From assembly GCA_028280885.1 (NCBI GenBank), contig JANQKY010000005.1:1-38807 (forward strand): DNA of 38,807 bases, read 5' to 3'. A program made the position numbers and the translations under genes. The notes under the pieces were generated by a model. It did not search any database. It saw only the letters and a list, made by a program, of their open reading frames with translations, and was not told where the DNA came from. Within the stretch, counting starts at the first letter, position 1; every line of letters begins with the position of its first letter. Shown in pieces: positions 8,245 through 17,568 of the stretch. The stretch is from Tepidamorphus sp. (GTDB lineage: Bacteria; Pseudomonadota; Alphaproteobacteria; Rhizobiales; Tepidamorphaceae).

Positions 8245-8529
8245 CGATCGCTGTCCGGTTTAGCGGGACGGGGCTTTGGTTTTCGGCCTCGCCACGTACT
8301 TGGACGTCATCGGTTCTGTTTTCCTCGATGGAAGCGGTGTCCGGTATCGCCCGCCATTTCCCCCTCCGTGTCATTGCCGGGCTTGTCCCGGCAATCCATG
8401 AACACCTCCGCCAGCGACTATTCTAACGGCGGTGTTCATGGATGCCCGGAACACGTCCGGGCATGACATCCGAGGGGGTGGCGAGGCTGAAAACCGAAGC
8501 CCCGTCCACGCTCTACCGAACAGCAGTGG
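8245..8529. repeat. MITE-like element with long inverted arms, copy 3
   Basis: A non-coding element of about 285 bp. Its left arm (8251-8309) and the reverse complement of its right arm (8464-8525) align over about 60 bp with few mismatches (CTGTCCGGTTTAGC and CGGGGCTTTGGTTTTC on the left). The ends match the CCACTGCTGTCCGGTT-type ends of the elements at 4933 and 34855, although the left end is degenerate. Inside is a second, perfect-looking nested palindrome (8369-8468) with an ATCCATGAACAC core. Flanking sequence to 8624 holds nothing else recognisable. Confidence 0.7.
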
Positions 8530-8624
8530 AGCGCAGCCCCCTATACGCCTCGCCGCAAATGGTATTTGAATGGCAAAAGGGACAAGGCCCCGCCCGCCCG
8601 ACCGCAAGCCCCGGAGATCGCCAC

Positions 8625-9242
8625 ATGGCACGCATCGACTTCTGGTACGAGTTCGCCTCGAACTATTCCTACCTCTCCGCCATGCGGATCGAGGCGCTGG
8701 CCGACGAGGCCGGCGTCGAGATCACCTGGAAGCCGTTCCTGCTCGGGCCGATCTTCGCAGCGCAGGGCCTGACCGATTCGCCCTTCAACATCTTCAAGCG
8801 CAAGGGCGACCACATGTTCCGCGACATGGAGCGCCAGGGCGTCGCCATGGGCATCCCGTTCAAACTGCCCGACCCGTTTCCCCAGAACAGCCTGATGACG
8901 GCCCGGGTGGCGCTCGTCGCGCTTAAGCAGGGTTGGGGCGTGCCCTTTACCAAGGCGGTCTATCTGGCCCAGTTCCGCGATGGCCGCAGCACCGCCGACC
9001 CCGACGTCTTGGGCGCGATCGTCGCCGAGCTCGACCATGATCCCGAAACGGTCTTCGCGGCCGCGACCACGCCGGACAACAAGGCGGAGCTGAAGGCGCG
9101 CACGGAACAGGCTCTCGAGCTCGGCATCTTCGGCGCGCCGACCTTCATCACCCAGGACGGCGAACTGTTCTGGGGCGATGACCGCCTCGAACAGGCGTTG
9201 CACTGGGCCCGGAACGGGTCGCTCACGGGCTGGCGCGGATAA
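8625..9242 (+). CDS. 2-hydroxychromene-2-carboxylate isomerase family protein (DsbA fold)
   Basis: 205 residues started at 8625; earlier in-frame starts lie in repeat DNA. The protein has the thioredoxin-like fold of DsbA and kappa-class GST enzymes. DFWYEFASNYSYLS aligns with the NahD active site and puts a Ser (S12) where the glutathione-activating Ser is expected, in place of a CxxC pair. GIFGAPTFI supplies the cis-Pro loop. NahD-type enzymes isomerise hydroxychromene carboxylates with glutathione during naphthalene breakdown, but many genomes hold relatives with no aromatic pathway nearby, as here. A general glutathione-dependent isomerase or transferase role is the safe reading. Confidence 0.85.
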   Translation: MARIDFWYEFASNYSYLSAMRIEALADEAGVEITWKPFLLGPIFAAQGLTDSPFNIFKRKGDHMFRDMERQGVAMGIPFKLPDPFPQNSLMTARVALVALKQGWGVPFTKAVYLAQFRDGRSTADPDVLGAIVAELDHDPETVFAAATTPDNKAELKARTEQALELGIFGAPTFITQDGELFWGDDRLEQALHWARNGSLTGWRG

Positions 9243-9347
9243 AGACGAGACCGGCGGCCGACTGGATCCCGAGTCTCGCCGTTCGATCCGCTTCGGCCGC
9301 GGTTGCGTATCATTGGGCAACACCGCAATGATACGGAACGGATCGCC

Positions 9348-9917
9348 ATGCTCACACGCCCCCTGCTTCTCGGCCTGACAGCCCTGTTCGTGATTGGCCT
9401 GCCGCTCGTCGCCTCGATCGGGACGTCCCGGACCGGACCGGCGATCGCCCAGGCCGGAACCGTCCAGGCCAACACCGGGCCCCTGGTGCTGGAGGAGTTC
9501 TTTTCCGGCCGGACAATAGGCCACGGCACCTTCGAGAGCGGCATCGCCGGGGTCGAACGCGATTTCGTCGTCACGACCCAGGGTCATTGGGACGGCAAGG
9601 TGCTGACCCTTATCGAGGATTTCCGCTACGACGACGGCGAGACCGACCGCAAGACCTGGCGCTTCACCAAGATCGGCGAGGGCCAGTATACCGGTACGCG
9701 CGAGGACGTCGTCGGAAAGGCCAAGGTGGCCGCCGAGAACGGTCGGGTCCGCATGGCCTACGACATCGACCTGCCGCGCGACAACGGCCGGACGACCCGT
9801 CTGCACTTTTCCGATATCCTCGAATACCAGCCCGACGGCAGCGTGCTCAACACAGCAAGGGTGACCAAGTTCGCCTTTCCCGTCGGCCGGGTCGAGGTCG
9901 TCTTCGAGAAGCAGTAG
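9348..9917 (+). CDS. DUF3833 family secreted protein
   Basis: 189 residues from the ATG at 9348; a TTG at 9303 is an alternative. Residues 1-35 form a signal peptide or lipoprotein-like anchor without an obvious lipobox. The body matches the DUF3833 pattern: GHWDGKVLTLIEDFRYDDGETDRKTW is mirrored in the family, as is the C-terminal TKFAFPVGRVEVVF. The fold is probably a beta-rich, lipocalin-like barrel. The function is unknown; relatives sit beside lipid or stress genes. It lies 105 bp after the isomerase gene and may share its transcript. Confidence 0.75.
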   Translation: MLTRPLLLGLTALFVIGLPLVASIGTSRTGPAIAQAGTVQANTGPLVLEEFFSGRTIGHGTFESGIAGVERDFVVTTQGHWDGKVLTLIEDFRYDDGETDRKTWRFTKIGEGQYTGTREDVVGKAKVAAENGRVRMAYDIDLPRDNGRTTRLHFSDILEYQPDGSVLNTARVTKFAFPVGRVEVVFEKQ

Positions 9918-9934
9918 GGGTTATTGAGCCTGCG

Positions 9935-10395
9935 CTAGGCAGCCGGGCGGGTCAGCACGCCGGCGGTACGCCCGGCAAAGCCCCAATAGACGAGGCCGCC
10001 GATGATGCCGCCGACGACATAGAGCGTGAACAGCGGCCCGAACTGCAGCGGCGCGTCGCCGCCGACGCTCTCGTAGGTCTGCGCGGCGACATAGGACAGC
10101 GCGCCGATCAGCCCGCCGCACAACACGTAGTAGGTCGAGCGCCGGAACCGGAATACCTCGGCGACGACGATCGCGATCACCGACGGGGCGAAGGCGTAAA
10201 ACGCCACGATCGAGGCGACCGCGCCGGCGACGAACAGCGTTTCGGTGAAGATCCGTCCGGTCAGCGCGCGGCTGGTATCGGCCAGGAACCATTGCAGGAT
10301 GACGCTGACCGAAAAGGTCAGTCCGGCCGCGCCGCAGGCGACCACATAGGCGAAAGCGACCGCGAACAGCCGGCCGAGGATCCGGCCGATCCCGC

Positions 10396-10399
<4 letters not shown>
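9935..10399 (-). CDS. Small integral membrane protein with TTG start, overlapping rlmN
   Basis: 154 residues if translation begins at TTG 10399-10397, which overlaps the rlmN stop (10398-10396) in a TTGA junction. There is no Met codon in the hydrophobic part, so a non-ATG start is required; the longer in-frame extension into rlmN encodes only antisense-like Arg-rich sequence. About four transmembrane helices are visible ([45 protein letters not shown] and [16 protein letters not shown]). I do not recognise a family. The overlap implies translational coupling with rlmN, a common arrangement in related genomes for a small hypothetical membrane protein. Confidence 0.7.
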
Positions 10400-11625
<1,226 letters not shown>

Positions 11626-11765
11626 CGATCCAGACTACACGGGCTGTGCGGTGAAACGAAACGGCGCGACGGATATGCCCGCCGCGCCTCTCCGAGGGCC
11701 CAGTATAGGCCAATGTGCCGCCTACACCTACTCGACATATGCGCGATTTCAAGACCCGGTTTCGA

Positions 11766-12794
11766 TCAGAGTTTCAGATAGGCGATGATTTCGTCCGCGA
11801 TATCCTGGTGCGCGGCGGCGCGGTCGACGTTCTCGGGATCGTCACAGATCGGATCGTCATTATCTTGCGCGAGCATTTCCCGCGCCCCGTCCTTGCAGAC
11901 CGGCAGGAAGGTGAAGTGATGGGCGGGTGCGACCGACACATGGGTCGCGCCGGGAAGCCTGGCCGCCAGATCGCTGCCGTTCTCCGACACATCGACGGCC
12001 GGCCACAAATGCGTGGTGCCGAGGCTCAGGAGGAGGACGGGTGTGTCGGCTGCGGCAATGCTCTCCTGCGTCGCCGTGAAGGTCAGCGCCGGATCGATCG
12101 CGACCGCCGTGCCGATGCGGCTGTCCCGCATTTCAGCGACGAAGCCATCGGGAAGGCTGGCGAAGTCGACGCCACCCTTGGCGAAGAACACGCAATCGGC
12201 CGCCTGTTCGCCAAGGTCCTCGCAATAGCGACGATACAGGTCCTTGTCGTATTGCAGCCCGATCAGATTGAGGGCCGTGGCACCGCCAAGCGAGAAGCCG
12301 AGCACGCTGATCAGATCGGGATCGACATGCGGCGCCAATGCGGAATCGGCCATAAGCCAGTCGAGCGCCGTGGTCAGGTCGGCTGCCCGCGACTTGAGGT
12401 CGACGGACCGGCGCGGCGAGGAATCCCCCGTGGTCGAACCGGGATGATTGACCGCCAGCGCCAACGCGCCACTGGCGGCAAGCCGCGACGACAGCCAGGC
12501 AAGTCCGTCCATGTTGCCGCCAGAGCCGTGCGACAACAGGACAAGCGGATAGCGCCCGTCGGCAATCGTCGCACCGACATAGGCCCTGGCGCCTTCAAAC
12601 ATCCGGCTTTCGCCGACGGACCCGATATAGGTCTTGGTGCCGACCGGATACCAAAGCGAGGCAGCGATCTTGCCGGCCCGATGCGGCGCGTCGATCGCGA
12701 AACGGTCATAGCCGACCGCCGGATCGGCCGCACCGGCGATCGAGGGCGCCGCTAGACCCGCGGCGAGGACGAGGGAGGCAAATGCGTGTTTCAT
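11766..12794 (-). CDS. Secreted alpha/beta hydrolase (dienelactone hydrolase-like)
   Basis: 342 residues with a signal peptide (residues 1-22, ending AGA). SHGSGGN (88-94) is the oxyanion loop and GFSLGG (166-171) carries nucleophile S168. The late HVSVAPAHHF supplies candidate catalytic His residues. It belongs to the same broad group as the hydrolase at 5493, but the two are not close copies. The ATG follows TTGGAGCTTTCGAC, in which the ribosome site abuts an inverted repeat. It is transcribed divergently from an AraC-type regulator 140 bp away, which probably controls it. The substrate is unknown. Confidence 0.82.
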   Translation of the reverse strand: MKHAFASLVLAAGLAAPSIAGAADPAVGYDRFAIDAPHRAGKIAASLWYPVGTKTYIGSVGESRMFEGARAYVGATIADGRYPLVLLSHGSGGNMDGLAWLSSRLAASGALALAVNHPGSTTGDSSPRRSVDLKSRAADLTTALDWLMADSALAPHVDPDLISVLGFSLGGATALNLIGLQYDKDLYRRYCEDLGEQAADCVFFAKGGVDFASLPDGFVAEMRDSRIGTAVAIDPALTFTATQESIAAADTPVLLLSLGTTHLWPAVDVSENGSDLAARLPGATHVSVAPAHHFTFLPVCKDGAREMLAQDNDDPICDDPENVDRAAAHQDIADEIIAYLKL

Positions 12795-12833
12795 GTCGAA
12801 AGCTCCAATTCGATGATATCGATGGCTTTCGAC
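12795..12833 (-). promoter_or_regulatory. Inverted repeat at the ribosome site of the divergent hydrolase
   Basis: GTCGAAAGC (12795-12803) and GCTTTCGAC (12825-12833) are perfect inverted copies 21 bp apart, with a smaller ATCGAT-type palindrome between them. In the hydrolase mRNA the hairpin would end exactly at the ATG and sit against the GGAG. It may be an operator or an RNA structure limiting translation. Further upstream two similar tracts (GTCCTCGAACCGG at 12857 and GTCGTCCGAAACCGG at 12876) lie about 20 bp apart, as AraC-type sites often do. Confidence 0.5.
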
Positions 12834-12934
12834 TGAACCTTCGGATCTAAATCAGCGTCCTCGAACCGGATCGAGGTCGTCCGAAACCGGTTCTTGTCCT
12901 AATCCGGGTCCAATCTTCATCGGAACCGCACGCC

Positions 12935-13990
12935 ATGATCGCGCTTCCCATCCCGCTTATCGTTGCTCTTGTCCTTGGCTTCCTGCTTGTTCGGACGGTC
13001 ATGGCAGGCAACCGGCCCTGGCCGTTCGCGGCCTTGCTTGCGATCTGCGCCGCGCAGGGCGTGCTGGTCTCGCTTGTGCAGTATTACGGCGTCCGGGAAA
13101 TGCGTTTCGTCCAGCCGGTCCTCGCGTCCGCCATCCCGGCCATGGCCTGGGTCACTTTCCTTGCCACCGCGGTCAGGCCACTGGAGGCGCGGCGCGATCT
13201 CGTCCATGTCGCGGTCCCTGCCTTCGCGGCCTTCTGCACACTCTTCGCGCCGGCAACGCTCGATGTCGTCCTGCCGGCGATCTTCCTGATCTACGGTCTT
13301 GCGATCCTGTCGATCCTGCGGCGCGGCGCTGACAATCTGCCGCTGATCCGGCTCGAGGCCGGAAACACCCCGCTCCTGATCTGGGGCGGGGCTGCGCTTG
13401 CCTTCCTCGTTTCGGCGATGAGCGATACGGCGATCGCGATTGCGCGGCAGACCGGTGACGACTGGCTGCAGCCGCGGCTGGTCAGCCTGTTCTCCTCGCT
13501 CATGCTGCTCTGGGTCGGTGCGATCGGGGTGTCGCATAGCCTGACCCGGCAGGGCGGACCCGCCACCTCCGGCAAAGACGATACAGGCGCCATACCGGCA
13601 ACATCGCTCGTCGACGCAACCGAAGACGCCCGCCTGATCGAGCGGCTGGAAAGCCTGCTTGCCGAACACCGGCTCTATCTTGACCCGGATCTGACCCTGT
13701 CGCGGCTTGCCCGCAGGCTCGGGGTTCCCGCCAAGCAGCTCTCGGCGGCGATCAACCGGTCAACCGGCGACAACGTATCGCGCTACATCAATGGCTTCCG
13801 CATCAGGGCGGCCTGCGATCGCATCGCAGATGGTGACAGCATCACCGTCGCCATGCTCGAAAGCGGCTTCAACACGAAATCCAACTTCAACAGAGAATTC
13901 CAGCGTGTCATCGGCAAGACGCCGACCGCCTGGAAACAGGCCATGTCGGAGTCGGCCGGCGATCCGCCAGCCGCCGCAGATACACTTTAA
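12935..13990 (+). CDS. AraC-family regulator with membrane-spanning N-terminal domain
   Basis: 351 residues. About seven hydrophobic helices fill residues 1-210. A linker follows, then a C-terminal AraC/XylS DNA-binding domain (about 235-340). Its second helix-turn-helix is recognisable in ITVAMLESGFNTKSNFNREFQRVIGKTPTAW. Such regulators sense a signal in the membrane and bind DNA with the tail. The gene is divergent from the secreted hydrolase at 11766 and most likely controls it and itself. No signal can be named. The assignment of the DNA-binding domain is firm and the target is inferred from position. Confidence 0.87.
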   Translation: MIALPIPLIVALVLGFLLVRTVMAGNRPWPFAALLAICAAQGVLVSLVQYYGVREMRFVQPVLASAIPAMAWVTFLATAVRPLEARRDLVHVAVPAFAAFCTLFAPATLDVVLPAIFLIYGLAILSILRRGADNLPLIRLEAGNTPLLIWGGAALAFLVSAMSDTAIAIARQTGDDWLQPRLVSLFSSLMLLWVGAIGVSHSLTRQGGPATSGKDDTGAIPATSLVDATEDARLIERLESLLAEHRLYLDPDLTLSRLARRLGVPAKQLSAAINRSTGDNVSRYINGFRIRAACDRIADGDSITVAMLESGFNTKSNFNREFQRVIGKTPTAWKQAMSESAGDPPAAADTL

Positions 13991-14009
13991 AGCCAGTGCT
14001 AGGAGCCGG

Positions 14010-14528
14010 CTAATTGCACTCCGCCGCGATCTTGTCCAGCGCCGCCGAGATGCCCGACAGCGAATAATCGTCGACCGTGTCGGTGCCGCGCTGCGAGGTG
14101 CCCTTGACCTTCATCGTCGCGCCGGCCCGCATGGCGGCGACCAGCCGGGCCTCCTCGGCGGCGTTCTCGACCCAGGCGCCGTCATCCTTGGTGAACAGGG
14201 CGAAGCTCGCCGAGCCGATTTCCGCGCTCGCCTTGCTGCCGTCCTTGTAGGGATAGCCGATGACGATGCTGACCTCGTTCTTGACGCCCTGGCCCGGCCG
14301 GGTCGTCACGAAGAAATAGACCGGGTCGCGGTTGACGCCGGACGGCGCGGTCCTTTTCGGTTCGGACAGCGCATAGCAGACCTTGCCGCCGCCGGATTCG
14401 GCGACATAGGCGCCCCAGTCCTTGAACTGCCCGAGCGGCTTCGCCGTCTGTGCGGCGGCCGGACCGGTGAGAGCAAGCGCGCCGCCGGCAAGGGCAGCCA
14501 TCAGCGCAAGAGCGGATTTTCCAATCAT
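14010..14528 (-). CDS. Invasion-associated locus B (IalB) family protein
   Basis: 172 residues with a signal peptide (residues 1-26, ending AQT). The pattern FKDWGAYV, KVCYALSEPKR and IGYPYKDGSKASAEIGS fits the small periplasmic IalB-like family. The name comes from Bartonella, but the family is common in free-living alphaproteobacteria, where the role is unclear. Two Cys residues (C51 and C171) could form a disulfide. It converges with the AraC regulator gene, ends 20 bp from it, and has a long upstream gap of its own. Confidence 0.82.
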   Translation of the reverse strand: MIGKSALALMAALAGGALALTGPAAAQTAKPLGQFKDWGAYVAESGGGKVCYALSEPKRTAPSGVNRDPVYFFVTTRPGQGVKNEVSIVIGYPYKDGSKASAEIGSASFALFTKDDGAWVENAAEEARLVAAMRAGATMKVKGTSQRGTDTVDDYSLSGISAALDKIAAECN

Positions 14529-14907
14529 CGTTGCCTACCACGCATCGGTTTGGCCGCCCGTCCCCGCGGCCCATTCAACGTCCAAGTCACTCTATCGCCA
14601 TCGCCGTGTAGTCGGATCCGGCGGCAAAAAACAGCCCCCTCGCTGTCCTGCCGGCGGCTTTGCGGCAAGCGCCTCTCCGCCGGACTGCATACCGGTTGCA
14701 CACCAATGGCGGCAAGATTTTGACGCTCTGTAACAATTCGTGAACGCCCTGCAAACGGAAATTCGTCCGCCCATGAAGCCGAATAAGCCTTAACACGGCG
14801 TTTAGACTGTTATCGGTTGCCGTGTCAGCCGTGCTTGGCTATCCCAGACAGGGTGCTAGTGCCAAGCCCCGTCCCGATCCCCCCTGTCCCGTTAAGGAGC
14901 CCCCGCC
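14529..14907. other. Divergent intergenic region
   Basis: A 379-bp gap between the IalB-like gene (minus) and the quinone oxidoreductase gene (plus). It must hold both promoters. On the plus strand TTGCCG (14817-14822) and TATCCC (14840-14845) are 17 bp apart, a weak candidate. I see no RNA gene, repeat or credible small coding frame here. Confidence 0.4.
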
Positions 14908-15882
14908 ATGAAAGCCGTCCTCTGCGAAACGCTGGGCCCTCCCGAAACGCTCGTCCTGCGCGACCTGCCCGATCCCGCGCCGGGGCCGGGCGAGGTCAGC
15001 GTGCGCGTCAAGGCGGCGGGGCTGAATTTCTTCGATACACTGATCATCCAGGGGAAATACCAGTTCAAGCCCGACCTGCCGTTCTCGCCGAGCGCCGAAC
15101 TGTCCGGCATCGTCGCGGAGATCGGCGAGGGCGTCACCGGCTTCGCGCCCGGCGACGCGGTGATCGCCTATGGCGGCTGGGGCTGCTGCCGCGAGAGGGT
15201 TGTGCTGCCCGCCGACAAGCTGGTCGCGGTGCCCGACGGCGCCGACCTTGAGCAGGCCGCCGGCCTGATCGTTACCTACGGCACGACGCTGCACGCGCTG
15301 AAGGACCGCGCCCGGCTCAAGCCCGGCGAGACGCTCTGCGTGCTGGGCGCCTCGGGCGGGGTCGGCTCGGCGGCCGTGGAGATCGGCAAGATCATGGGCG
15401 CCCGGGTGATCGCGGCCGCCTCCTCGCCCGACAAGCTCGACTATTGCCGGGCGCTCGGCGCCGACGAGACGATCGACTATTCGAAGGAAGACCTGAAGAC
15501 CCGGCTGAAGGAGCTGACCGGCGGCGCCGGAGCGGATGTCGTCTACGATCCCGTCGGCGGCGCGCTGTCGGAGGCAGCGCTCAGGGCGACCGCCTGGGAG
15601 GGCCGCTTCCTGGTGATCGGCTTTGCCGCCGGCGAGATCCCGAAGATCCCGCTCAACCTTGCGCTCCTGAAGGGCTGCGACATCGTCGGCGTGTTCTGGG
15701 GCCGGTTCACCGAACTGGACCCGGAAGGCGACCGCGCCAACACGCGGCAACTGCTCGACTGGCTCGCCGAGGGCAAGCTGTCGGTCGCCGTCCACGATAC
15801 CTATCCGCTGGACAAGACGGCAGACGCGCTCGGCGCGATCGCCCGGCGCGAGGTCAAGGGGAAGGTGCTGATACTGCCGTAA
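14908..15882 (+). CDS. NADPH:quinone oxidoreductase family protein (zinc-free MDR)
   Basis: 324 residues. It has a GroES-like N-terminal domain and a Rossmann domain with GASGGVG (147-153) for NADPH binding. The zinc-binding Cys cluster of alcohol dehydrogenases is missing, which fits the zeta-crystallin/quinone reductase branch. GLNFFDTLIIQGKYQ is typical of this branch. It reduces quinones or other electrophilic carbonyl or enone substrates with NADPH. The ATG follows TTAAGGAGCC, a strong ribosome site. It converges with the DUF1232 gene, only four bases separating the stops. Confidence 0.88.
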   Translation: MKAVLCETLGPPETLVLRDLPDPAPGPGEVSVRVKAAGLNFFDTLIIQGKYQFKPDLPFSPSAELSGIVAEIGEGVTGFAPGDAVIAYGGWGCCRERVVLPADKLVAVPDGADLEQAAGLIVTYGTTLHALKDRARLKPGETLCVLGASGGVGSAAVEIGKIMGARVIAAASSPDKLDYCRALGADETIDYSKEDLKTRLKELTGGAGADVVYDPVGGALSEAALRATAWEGRFLVIGFAAGEIPKIPLNLALLKGCDIVGVFWGRFTELDPEGDRANTRQLLDWLAEGKLSVAVHDTYPLDKTADALGAIARREVKGKVLILP

Positions 15883-15886
15883 GGCG

Positions 15887-16276
15887 TCAGTCGCCCGATG
15901 CCTTCAAGGCGTCCTGCGCCTTTTGCCGATGCTCGGGCTTGATATGGGCGGCGACGACCGTGAGCGCCGCCATCAGCACCGAGGCATCGTCGCTGAAGCC
16001 GATGCCGGCCAGGATGTCGGGCACCAGATCGGCCGGCAGCACGAAATAGGCGAGCGCGCCGTAGAGCGTCGCCCGCACGCGAAACGGCGTCTGCGGGTCG
16101 GCGGCGCAATACCAGGAGGCCGCCAGGTCCTCGGCGAAGGGAAGCCGGGCGGCGAGCCGCTTGAACTTCTTCCAGAAGCCGCGTTCGACGCGCCGCCGGT
16201 TGGCCTGATAGACCACCGGCAATTGCGCGGTGTCGCCCGTCCAGTCGCCTATGCCGTTTGCGGTATCGTCCTGCAC
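15887..16276 (-). CDS. YkvA family (DUF1232) protein
   Basis: 129 residues. The family hallmark is the single helical hairpin with YFVLPADLVPDILAGIGFSDDASVL (about residues 76-100), normally a membrane-associated segment. The N-terminal half is basic and variable. The function is unknown; proteins of this type are widespread in bacteria and are often single genes. Confidence 0.85.
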   Translation of the reverse strand: MQDDTANGIGDWTGDTAQLPVVYQANRRRVERGFWKKFKRLAARLPFAEDLAASWYCAADPQTPFRVRATLYGALAYFVLPADLVPDILAGIGFSDDASVLMAALTVVAAHIKPEHRQKAQDALKASGD

Positions 16277-16413
16277 GATTGCGTCCGTTTCGGTTTGTCC
16301 ACCTTACCTGAGATGGGACTTATCGGCCCGCGTGCAAGATAGCGCATTTTCACATCCGCCGGGATCGGCTAGAGAGTCTCCTTTCAAAAGAGCGCTCAAG
16401 ACGGGGTGAAGTC

Positions 16414-17199
16414 ATGCAACTTGGTAAGGATATTGCGGCGGTCGTCACCGGTGGCGCGTCGGGCCTCGGCGAGGCGGCGGCGCGGACGCTGGCCGGTGCG
16501 GGATGCAAGGTCGCGATCTTCGACATGAACGCGGAGCGCGGCACGGCGGTCGCCTCCGACATCGGCGGCACCTTCTGCGCCTGCGACGTTTCCGAGCCCG
16601 GCAGCGTCGACGAAGCGCTTGCCACGGCCCGCGCCGCCCATGGCCAGGAGCGGGTCACGGTCAACTGCGCCGGCATCGCCATCGGCATGAAGACCGCCGC
16701 GCGCAAGCGCGATTCCGGCGCGATCGTCGCCCATGACGCATCGGCGTTCCAGAAGGTTGTGGCGATCAACCTGCTCGGCACCTTCAATGTCAGCTCGAAA
16801 TCGGCCGCCGGCATGCTGGAAGCCTCGCCGCACGGCAAGGACGGCGAGCGCGGCGTCATCGTCATGACCGCCTCGGTGGCCGCCCAGGACGGCCAGATCG
16901 GCCAGGCCGCCTATGCCGCCTCCAAGGGCGGCGTGCTGGCGCTGACCCTGCCGATGGCCCGCGACCTGTCGAAGGACGGCGTGCGCGTGATGACGATCAT
17001 GCCCGGCCTGTTCCACACGCCGATGTTCGACACGCTGAGCGACGAGGTGCGCCAGGCGCTGGCCGACAGCGTGCCGTTCCCGCAGCGGCTCGGCGATCCG
17101 GCCGAATATGCCGATCTCGTCCGGACGATCTGCGAGAACCCGATGCTGAACGGCACCGGCATCCGCCTCGACGGCGCCCTGCGGATGGCGCCCCGGTAG
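16414..17199 (+). CDS. Short-chain dehydrogenase (3-hydroxyacyl-CoA dehydrogenase type II-like)
   Basis: 261 residues. The cofactor motif TGGASGLG is at 12-19, NCAG at 84-87, and the catalytic S154, Y167 and K171 are in place (YAASKGG). The overall pattern, including GVRVMTIMPGLFHTPM and the C-terminal NGTGIRLDGALRM, is that of the HSD17B10-like group that oxidises 3-hydroxyacyl-CoA with NAD. An alcohol dehydrogenase of another substrate cannot be excluded. The ATG follows GGGGTGAAG. It ends before a repeat-rich gap and faces the acetoacetate decarboxylase-like gene. Confidence 0.87.
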   Translation: MQLGKDIAAVVTGGASGLGEAAARTLAGAGCKVAIFDMNAERGTAVASDIGGTFCACDVSEPGSVDEALATARAAHGQERVTVNCAGIAIGMKTAARKRDSGAIVAHDASAFQKVVAINLLGTFNVSSKSAAGMLEASPHGKDGERGVIVMTASVAAQDGQIGQAAYAASKGGVLALTLPMARDLSKDGVRVMTIMPGLFHTPMFDTLSDEVRQALADSVPFPQRLGDPAEYADLVRTICENPMLNGTGIRLDGALRMAPR

Positions 17200-17247
17200 A
17201 AAGGGGCTGCCAGTTAGACATGGCCAGGGACCGCCGGGGCTCTCCGA

Positions 17248-17278
17248 TCCCGGACAATCGCTGTTGCGATTTCCGGGA
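17248..17278. repeat. 31-bp dispersed palindrome, copy 1
   Basis: An inverted repeat running from TCCCGG to CCGGGA, with nested AATCGC / GCGATT arms around a TGTT centre. The same 31-bp layout occurs at 17474, 28307 and 32443. It lies in the gap between convergent genes, where it could help end transcription, although no T run follows. Confidence 0.8.
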
Positions 17279-17319
17279 TGATGCGGGAGGGGTTCAGGGC
17301 CTGCCCCCAACCCTCAGCA

Positions 17320-17348
17320 GTCATTGCCGGGCTTGTCCCGGCATGACG
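17320..17348. repeat. Short copy of the GTCATTGCCGGG palindrome
   Basis: GTCATTGCCGGGC followed by its inverted partner CCCGGCATGAC, the outer half of the long palindromes at 8369 and 28380 without the ATCCATGAACAC core. Confidence 0.7.
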
Positions 17349-17384
17349 TCTGCGGGTAGCTGTAGGGCCAAACACCTCTCCCTC

Positions 17385-17429
17385 GTCATCCCGGACGGCC
17401 GCAAGGCCGAGCCGGGATCGGGGAGCCCC
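17385..17429. repeat. GTCATCCCGG-type dispersed palindrome
   Basis: GTCATCCCGG at the left pairs with CCGGGAT at 17412-17418, then CGGGGAGCCCC follows. A matching module is at 32358-32402, also next to a 31-bp palindrome. No coding potential is seen. Confidence 0.65.
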
Positions 17430-17473
17430 GGATCTCTCTTTCTTGCCAACCGGCTCGCGCCCCGGTTCTCCGA

Positions 17474-17504
17474 TCCCGGATAATCGCTGCCGCGATTTCC
17501 GGGA
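17474..17504. repeat. 31-bp dispersed palindrome, copy 2
   Basis: Same layout as 17248-17278: TCCCGG, AATCGC, centre, GCGATT, CCGGGA. Together with the other modules it accounts for most of the 369-bp gap between the SDR and the decarboxylase-like gene. Confidence 0.8.
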
Positions 17505-17568
17505 TGACGAGGGATTAGTCACTACCTCCTGTCTTCGGCATTCCCGTCTTCGACGGTCTCCGGCCGTC

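Noticed and set aside
8369..8468. Possible CRISPR repeat or phage attachment site
   Set aside because: The repeats are palindromic and dispersed, with no regular spacers, no cas genes and no integrase.
14587..14796. Cys/Arg-rich 69-residue minus-strand frame
   Set aside because: No ribosome site or conserved pattern; it overlaps the promoter region of two genes.
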